In this document: piece after piece, positions 1 to 5,221 of the stretch | Numbering within the stretch: position 1 is the first letter of the stretch | Layout of the letters: every line of letters begins with the position of its first letter | Assembly (NCBI GenBank): GCA_023411405.1 | Contig: JAEYOU010000715.1 | Location: 1-5,221 of the forward strand | Source of the DNA: Pseudomonadota bacterium | Lineage (GTDB): Bacteria; Myxococcota; Myxococcia; Myxococcales; Anaeromyxobacteraceae | Length of the DNA: 5,221 nt | Reading direction: 5' to 3' | Notes under the pieces: model-generated | Told to the model about the DNA's origin: nothing | The model's database searches: none | Seen by the model: the letters and a program-made list of their open reading frames with translations, nothing else | Position numbers and translations under genes: made by a program

Positions 1-5
1 GAGGG
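1..5 (+). promoter_or_regulatory. Ribosome binding site of the SCO gene
   Basis: A GAGGG purine run lies five bases before the ATG at 11, matching a Shine-Dalgarno core at usable spacing. It supports the choice of that ATG, which is also followed directly by a good signal peptide. Nothing further upstream is visible, so the operon promoter is not in the window. Confidence 0.65.
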
Positions 6-10
6 CAGCC

Positions 11-874
11 ATGAGGCGCGCGCGTGTCGTCGCCGGGCTCGCGGCCCTCGCCGCGCTCGCCGCCGCGTCCCCGGCGCAGGCGCAGTTCTGGCGCCACCGC
101 GAGCTCCCCTCCGGTCCCCCGCTCGACGTGGAGCCGGTGCCGCTCCAGGAGGTCCGGATCGAGGAGAAGCTCGGCCAGGCGCTGCCGCTCGACGAGACCT
201 TCACCGACTGGCGCGGCCGGCCGTTCACGCTCCGTCAGGCGTTCGACGGCCGGCGGCCGGTGGTGCTGGCGATGGTCTACTACGAGTGCCCGATGCTCTG
301 CGGCCTCATGCTCTCCGGCATGGCCAAGGCCATCCGGCAGAACGGGCTCGCGCTGGGCAAGGACTTCGCCGCCGTGACGATCTCCTTCGACCCTGCGGAG
401 CGGCCGGGCCTCGCCGCCGAGCGGCGGCGCGGCTACCTCCAGTCGGTGGGGCTCTCCGACGCCGGGGAGGAGTGGCCGTTCATGGTCGGCACCGAGGAGG
501 CGTCGCGGCGGGTGTCCGACGCGCTCGGCTTCTACTACAAGTACGACCAGGTCTCGGGCGAGTGGGCCCACACGGCCGCGATCTTCGTGATCACCCCCGA
601 CGGCAGGATCTCGCGCTACCTCTACGGCATCGACTACGCGCCCAAGGACCTGCGGCTCGCGGTGATCGAGGCCGGGGGCGGGAAGGTGGGCACGAGCTTC
701 GACCGGATCCTCCTCACCTGCTTCCGGTACGACCCGGCCTCCCGCAAGTACCAGCCGTACGCCTTCGGCATCGTCCGGGCCGGCGGCGCGCTCACGCTCG
801 TCGTCCTGGCGGCGGTGGTGGGGCGGCTGTTCTGGCGCGAGCGGAAGCGCGCGAAGCGGGAGGCGAAGGCGTAG
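11..874 (+). CDS. SCO1/SenC family copper chaperone for cytochrome c oxidase
   Basis: SCO proteins are thioredoxin-fold copper chaperones that act on the periplasmic face and help metallate or reduce the CuA site of oxidase subunit II. The 287-residue product starts with a basic stretch (RRAR), a hydrophobic run at about residues 6-19 and a likely signal peptidase site after AQA at 22-24. The diagnostic CxxxC copper site is Cys93-Pro-Met-Leu-Cys97, with the third ligand His187 in the WAHTAAIFVI strand followed by a PDGRI turn. A late hydrophobic segment at about 253-275 is followed by a strongly basic tail, which looks like a C-terminal membrane anchor. An extra cysteine, Cys237, sits in LLTCFRYDP just before it. 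The gene ends 27 bases before subunit II, so it is probably the first visible gene of the oxidase operon. The family call is firm; the anchor topology is inferred from hydrophobicity only. Confidence 0.95.
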   Translation: MRRARVVAGLAALAALAAASPAQAQFWRHRELPSGPPLDVEPVPLQEVRIEEKLGQALPLDETFTDWRGRPFTLRQAFDGRRPVVLAMVYYECPMLCGLMLSGMAKAIRQNGLALGKDFAAVTISFDPAERPGLAAERRRGYLQSVGLSDAGEEWPFMVGTEEASRRVSDALGFYYKYDQVSGEWAHTAAIFVITPDGRISRYLYGIDYAPKDLRLAVIEAGGGKVGTSFDRILLTCFRYDPASRKYQPYAFGIVRAGGALTLVVLAAVVGRLFWRERKRAKREAKA

Positions 875-891
875 CGCCCGGCGCGCTCCGC

Positions 892-895
892 GAGG
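892..895 (+). promoter_or_regulatory. Ribosome binding site of subunit II gene
   Basis: GAGG lies six bases before the ATG at 902, in the 27-base gap after the SCO stop codon. The good spacing fixes the subunit II start. No promoter is apparent in so short a gap, so the gene is expected to be read from an upstream promoter. Confidence 0.7.
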
Positions 896-901
896 CAGAC
901 C

Positions 902-1931
902 ATGAACGAGCTCCTGCGCCGCATCCTGTTTCTCCCCGAGCAGGCGAGCAGCTACGCCGAGTCGGTCGACAAGCTCCACTACTTCGTCATCATCACGACG
1001 ATGATCGCCGCCGCCGGCGTGTTCGGCGTCGCCATCTACTTCTTCGTCCGGTACCGGCGGCGCGGCGACGGCGAGGCGACGCCGCGGGTCCATCCGCGCG
1101 CGATCCACGAGATCCTGTTCATCGGCGTGCCGCTCGCGTTCTTCCTGCTCTGGTTCGCGATCGGCTACCCGCAGTTCGTCTCGCTCCAGACGCCGCCCAA
1201 GGACGCCATGGACGTCTACGTCCAGGGCAAGCAGTGGATGTGGAAGTTCTCGTACCCCGACGGCCCGAGCGCGGTGAACACGCTCCGGGTGCCGGTCGGC
1301 CGGCCGGTGCGGCTCCTCATCACCTCCCGGGACGTCATCCACTCGTTCTACGTCCCGGCGCTCCGGATCAAGATGGACGCGCTCCCGGGCCGGTACACGC
1401 AGATCTGGTTCCAGGCGGAGCAGCCCGGCCGCTTCGAGATCTTCTGCGCCGAGTACTGCGGGCTGTCGCACTCGGGGATGGTGGGCGAGCTGGTGGCGAT
1501 GCCGGCCGCGGAGTTCGACGCCTGGATGGCGACGCAGCGGCGCGGCGTGGTCGCGTCGCAGGACGCGGCGCCGGTCGACGGCGAGCACGTCCGGCCCGCG
1601 GCGAACGTCGTCGAGGAGGGCGCGCGGATCGCCGCCGCGCAGGGCTGCCTCAAGTGCCACTCGGTGGACGGCTCGCGCCACATCGGGCCGACGTTCGCGG
1701 ACCTGTACGGGCGCGAGGAGCGGCTCCAGGACGGCAAGACCGTGGTCGCCGACGAGGCGTACCTCACGCGCTCGATGATGGACCCGGCGGTCGAGCTCGT
1801 CGCCGGCTACCAGAACGTCATGCCCACCTTCCAGGGCAAGCTCGCGCCGCCCGACACCGCGGCCATCGTCGAGTACATCAAGTCCCTCCGCTCGTCGGCC
1901 TCGCGCCCCGGGCCGTCGGAGCCGCCCGCCT

Positions 1932-1960
<29 letters not shown>
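902..1960 (+). CDS. coxB: Cytochrome c oxidase subunit II with fused cytochrome c domain (caa3 type)
   Basis: This subunit accepts electrons on the periplasmic side through a tethered cytochrome c and passes them via the binuclear CuA centre to heme a of subunit I. The 352-residue product has two transmembrane helices at about 27-49 and 71-91, then the aromatic-rich QWMWKFSYPDG stretch and the CuA cupredoxin domain. All CuA ligands are present: His147, Cys182, Glu184 (by backbone), Cys186, His190 and Met193. A linker at about 212-235 leads to a class I cytochrome c domain with heme site Cys249-Leu-Lys-Cys252-His253 and probable distal ligand Met307 in NVMPTF. This fusion, longer than a plain subunit II, defines the caa3/caa-type enzymes. 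No cleavable signal peptide is obvious. The last 29 bases overlap the subunit I gene, suggesting translational coupling. Identification is secure. Confidence 0.97.
1918..1921 (+). promoter_or_regulatory. Probable ribosome binding site of subunit I gene, inside coxB
   Basis: GGAG sits ten bases before the ATG at 1932, within the final codons of subunit II. The spacing is longer than ideal, so initiation may depend partly on ribosomes finishing coxB. The next in-frame ATG of subunit I is at residue 42, already inside the first helix, so 1932 is the only sensible ATG start. Confidence 0.45.
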
Positions 1961-3597
<1,637 letters not shown>

Positions 3598-3608
<11 letters not shown>

Positions 3609-4227
3609 CCCGCTCGCCCATCACTTCGAGAACCTCGAGAAGCAGGCCCACGCCGCGCGGCTGGGCATGTGGCTCTTCCTCGCCACGGAGATCCTGCTCT
3701 TCACGGTGCTCTTCGCGGCGTACGCGCTGTACCGTTTCCTGTTCCCGGAGGCGTTCGCGCTCTCGAGCCGCGGGCTCGAGACGTGGGTCGGGTTCGTGAA
3801 CACGGTCGTGCTCGTGACGAGCTCGTTCACCGTGGCGACCGGCCTGAATGCCGCGACGCGCGGCGACGGGAAGAGGACCGGCTTCTGGTTCTTCGCCTCG
3901 GTGCTGCTCGCGATCGTGTTCCTCGGGTTCAAGGCCTACGAGTACTCGCACCACTTTCACACGGGGCAGCTCCCGGGCCGCTACTACACGTTCGAGGGCG
4001 TGAAGGCCCCGGGCGCGCCGATGTACTTCACGCTCTACTTCCTCATCACCGGGCTGCACGCGATCCACGTCGTCGTCGGGATGACGATCCTCATCGTGAT
4101 CGGGCTGCTCGCGCGGAGGGGGCGCTACACGGCCGCGTACCACGTGCCGGTCGAGCTGGGCGCGCTGTACTGGCACCTCGTCGATCTCATCTGGATCTTC
4201 GTCTTCCCCCTCATCTACCTGATCTGA
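3598..4227 (+). CDS. coxC: Cytochrome c oxidase subunit III, short five-helix form
   Basis: Subunit III is a membrane subunit that packs against subunit I and stabilises the enzyme during turnover. The 209-residue product fits the short form found in caa3 oxidases and quinol oxidases, with about five helices (near 22-46, 62-84, 97-115, 141-169 and 185-207) instead of seven. Family marks include Glu31 in the first helix (LATEILLF), the FKAYEY segment at 111-116, TGLHAIHV with His154 and His157, and the terminal YWHLVDLIWIFVFP with Trp192, His193 and Asp196. The ATG lies inside the last codons of coxA (11-base overlap) with no strong Shine-Dalgarno, so translation is probably coupled. A start at Met24 is unlikely because the HHFENLEKQ-type N-terminus before the first helix is typical of the family. 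Confidence 0.95.
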
Positions 4228-4230
4228 CCC

Positions 4231-4242
4231 GAGCCCGAGCCC
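4231..4242 (+). repeat. Second copy of the 12-base direct repeat
   Basis: This is identical to 3585-3596 and starts four bases after the subunit III stop codon. The two copies therefore flank coxC on both sides. Its significance is unknown; the motif is simple and GC-rich. Confidence 0.4.
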
Positions 4243-4245
4243 GCA

Positions 4246-4260
4246 ACGGAACGGAACGGA
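4246..4260 (+). repeat. Tandem ACGGA pentamer, three copies, in the coxC-coxD spacer
   Basis: Three exact ACGGA units are followed by a near-copy (ACGAG, 4261-4265). They lie in the 44-base spacer and run into the purine-rich region before the subunit IV ATG. They stand out from the GC-rich surroundings. Change in unit number by slippage would alter the leader length but not a reading frame. Confidence 0.75.
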
Positions 4261-4262
4261 AC

Positions 4263-4267
4263 GAGAG
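4263..4267 (+). promoter_or_regulatory. Probable ribosome binding site of subunit IV gene
   Basis: The GAGAG run lies four bases before the ATG at 4272, at the end of the ACGGA tandem repeat. It is a weak match to a Shine-Dalgarno, but it is the only purine run at suitable distance. It supports 4272 over the later in-frame ATG at 4323. Confidence 0.4.
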
Positions 4268-4271
4268 ACAA

Positions 4272-4679
4272 ATGGCCGAACCGGTGGCCCACGACGAGCA
4301 CGAAGCCACGCACCGCAGCCACATGCCCGTGTACCTGGGCGTGTGGGTGGCGCTCCTCGTCCTCACGGTGGTGACGTATGCGGTCGCGAAGGTGCACCTG
4401 CCCGGCGCCTGGGCCGTGGCGGTGGCGCTCCTCATCGCGAGCCTGAAGGGCGCGCTCGTGGCGCTGTTCTTCATGCACCTCTGGGATCAGCGCGGCGCGA
4501 ACCGGCTCGTGTTTCTCACCTCGCTCGTGTTCGTGGCGCTCCTCATCGGGCTCGTCATCGCCGACAACGCCACCCGGTTCCCCCTCGCCAACCCGCCGGG
4601 TGCGCGGGGCGCGCTGCCTGCCGAGGGGTCGGTGCGCGAGCCGCCGGCGGCCGATCTGGACCCGCGAGACCGCCCGTAG
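4272..4679 (+). CDS. coxD: Cytochrome c oxidase subunit IV, prokaryotic small subunit
   Basis: This is the small accessory membrane subunit of bacterial caa3-type oxidases (also named CtaF in Bacillus), of uncertain role, probably in assembly or stability. The 135-residue product has a His-rich N-terminus (His7, 10, 14, 17) and three helices at about 20-40, 47-69 and 79-98. The family signature is the ASLKGALVALFFMHL segment, with Lys59 in the second helix and His69 at its end. After the last helix it has a tail of about 35 residues rich in Pro, Ala and Arg, so it is longer than the usual near-100-residue members. It follows coxC by 44 bases and closes the oxidase gene set. The family call rests on helix pattern, signature and context; the gene symbol is a convention and less certain. 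Confidence 0.88.
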   Translation: MAEPVAHDEHEATHRSHMPVYLGVWVALLVLTVVTYAVAKVHLPGAWAVAVALLIASLKGALVALFFMHLWDQRGANRLVFLTSLVFVALLIGLVIADNATRFPLANPPGARGALPAEGSVREPPAADLDPRDRP

Positions 4680-4741
4680 GCTTCGCGACCGGCGCGAACG
4701 GCTTGCGAGCCTCCGGGCGCGCCGCCCACGCGGGCGCTCGC
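4679..4741. terminator. GC-rich inverted repeats after coxD, possible terminator
   Basis: Two alternative hairpins share the GCGAGC at 4705-4710. One pairs GGCT-CGC (4679-4686, one bulged T) with GCGAGCC at 4705-4711. The other pairs GCGAGC at 4705-4710 with GCTCGC at 4736-4741, with inner GCCC/GGGC pairing at 4724-4727 and 4732-4735. No T-run follows either, so this is not a classic intrinsic terminator. The position at the end of the operon fits transcript termination or 3'-end protection, but such repeats are frequent in DNA this GC-rich. Confidence 0.3.
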
Positions 4742-4791
4742 ACAAACGCCCTGAGGCGACGGGCGGTTGGCGCCGCGGGCTCGATCTCGCA

Positions 4792-4805
4792 CGCGCCGCG
4801 GCGCG
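4792..4805. repeat. Perfect 14-base palindrome
   Basis: CGCGCCGCGGCGCG equals its own reverse complement over all 14 bases and does not extend further. It lies about 60 bases before the regulator start codon and just over 30 bases before the sigma-54-like element. A dimeric regulator could bind it, but its all-G/C composition makes chance occurrence plausible. Confidence 0.45.
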
Positions 4806-4836
4806 CAAGACGTGCACCGAAATCCGGCCCAGGGGC

Positions 4837-4852
4837 GGGTACGAGCCTTGCT
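4837..4852 (+). promoter_or_regulatory. Sigma-54-like promoter element (-24/-12)
   Basis: GGGTACGAGCCTTGCT agrees with the sigma-54 consensus TGGCACG-N4-TTGCW at 10 of 12 defined positions. It has the key GG (4838-4839) and GC (4850-4851) separated by ten bases. The mismatches are the first T and the C after GG. Transcription would begin near 4863, only about two bases before the ATG at 4865, giving a nearly leaderless mRNA. This awkward geometry lowers confidence. Confidence 0.35.
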
Positions 4853-4864
4853 TTGCGTCCGGCC

Positions 4865-5221
4865 ATGGCTCCCGAGCGCATCCTGGTGGTCGACGGCGAG
4901 GCGCAGGCAGGGAAGGGGCTCCGCGCGAGCCTCGGCGAGCGCGGCTTCGACGCCGTGGCGGCGTGCGGCACCGACGACGCGCTCGCGCTCGTCCCGAGCT
5001 TCGGCCCCGGCGCGGTCCTCCTCGACGTCACGCTCCCCGACGCGGCGGAGTTCGCCGCCCGGCTCGGAGAGCTGGGCTCCGACGCGGGCGTGGTGGTGAC
5101 GGTCCCGCGGCACCGCGTGGACGCCGCCGTCGCCGCGATCCGGGCGGGCGCGGAGAGCTTCATCCTGCGGCCGGTCGAGCTGGCGCAGGCGTGCCTCGCC
5201 CTGGAGCGGGCCCTCGAGCGG
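4865..5221 (+). CDS. Response regulator receiver domain, 3' end cut off by window
   Basis: The visible 119 codons make up an almost complete CheY-like receiver, the input module of a two-component regulator normally phosphorylated by a histidine kinase. Strand beta-1 is RILVVDGE (residues 5-12), the likely phospho-acceptor is Asp54 in AVLLDVTLPD, the conserved Thr is Thr79 in VVVT, and the end of the fold reads GAESFILRPVE. Two active-site positions are altered: the second acidic residue of the usual Asp-Asp pair is Gly11, and the invariant Lys is Arg102. The helix continuing after the domain (LALERALER) resembles the linker of NtrC-like regulators, so a sigma-54 activator is possible, but no output domain is visible. 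The ATG is chosen because beta-1 begins four residues later; an in-frame TTG at 4853 is the alternative. No clear Shine-Dalgarno precedes it. A link with the oxidase genes is not shown. Confidence 0.82.
   Translation, partial: MAPERILVVDGEAQAGKGLRASLGERGFDAVAACGTDDALALVPSFGPGAVLLDVTLPDAAEFAARLGELGSDAGVVVTVPRHRVDAAVAAIRAGAESFILRPVELAQACLALERALER

Larger units (their letters stand above)
4680..4864. other. Intergenic region between oxidase operon and regulator gene
   Basis: This 185-base stretch has no convincing gene. It contains the hairpin candidates at 4679-4741, a weaker inverted repeat (CGCCC 4747-4751 with GGGCG 4761-4765), the palindrome at 4792-4805 and the sigma-54-like element at 4837-4852. 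Its length contrasts with the overlapping genes upstream and suggests that a new transcription unit starts here. Confidence 0.6.

Noticed and set aside
4853..4864. In-frame TTG as an alternative start of the regulator
   Set aside because: An AGGGGCGGG run at 4831-4839 lies about 13 bases upstream, too far for good spacing. The receiver fold needs only the ATG at 4865, so the TTG is kept only as an alternative.
4767..5099. 110-residue + strand frame starting with TTG in the spacer
   Set aside because: It is Arg/Ser-rich, has no motif or ribosome binding site, and mostly overlaps the receiver domain in another frame.
4215..5163. Several overlapping minus-strand frames from coxD to the regulator
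   Set aside because: They have low-complexity Arg/Ala/Pro compositions, overlap one another and lie opposite coxD and the receiver gene, whose motifs are clear.

Overview
The window is very GC-rich (about 70% by eye), with strong G/C third-codon bias and tightly packed genes. It holds one complete respiratory gene cluster on the + strand, then a spacer of about 185 bases and the start of a separate signalling gene. GC content, gene order and protein types suggest a myxobacterium or related deltaproteobacterial lineage, possibly Anaeromyxobacter-like. That placement is inference from style and gene order; there is no rRNA or other marker here.

Layout: 11-874 is a SCO1/SenC copper chaperone. 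902-1960 is cytochrome c oxidase subunit II with a CuA centre and a fused C-terminal cytochrome c domain. 1932-3608 is subunit I, 3598-4227 is subunit III, and 4272-4679 is a small subunit IV. The subunit II/I and I/III genes overlap by 29 and 11 bases, so the five genes almost certainly form one operon. From 4680 to 4864 there is non-coding DNA with GC-rich inverted repeats, a perfect 14-base palindrome and a sigma-54-like promoter match. From 4865 to the window end runs the receiver domain of a response regulator, cut off by the edge.

Together the first five genes encode a caa3-type terminal oxidase. The SCO protein helps deliver copper to the CuA site of subunit II. The fused cytochrome c passes electrons to CuA, then heme a and the heme a3/CuB site in subunit I, where O2 is reduced to water with proton pumping. 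Subunit I carries the YSHPAVY form of the helix-VI motif, which places it in the A2 subfamily of heme-copper oxidases (as in Rhodothermus and Thermus caa3) rather than the mitochondrial-like A1 group. Heme a synthesis genes (ctaA, ctaB) and a CtaG/Cox11 CuB chaperone are not in the window.

I see no evidence of a novel multi-gene system. The points most worth a second look are the receiver domain with two altered active-site residues, the sigma-54-like element almost abutting its start codon, the C-terminally anchored SCO protein, and the A2-type proton-path substitutions in subunit I.
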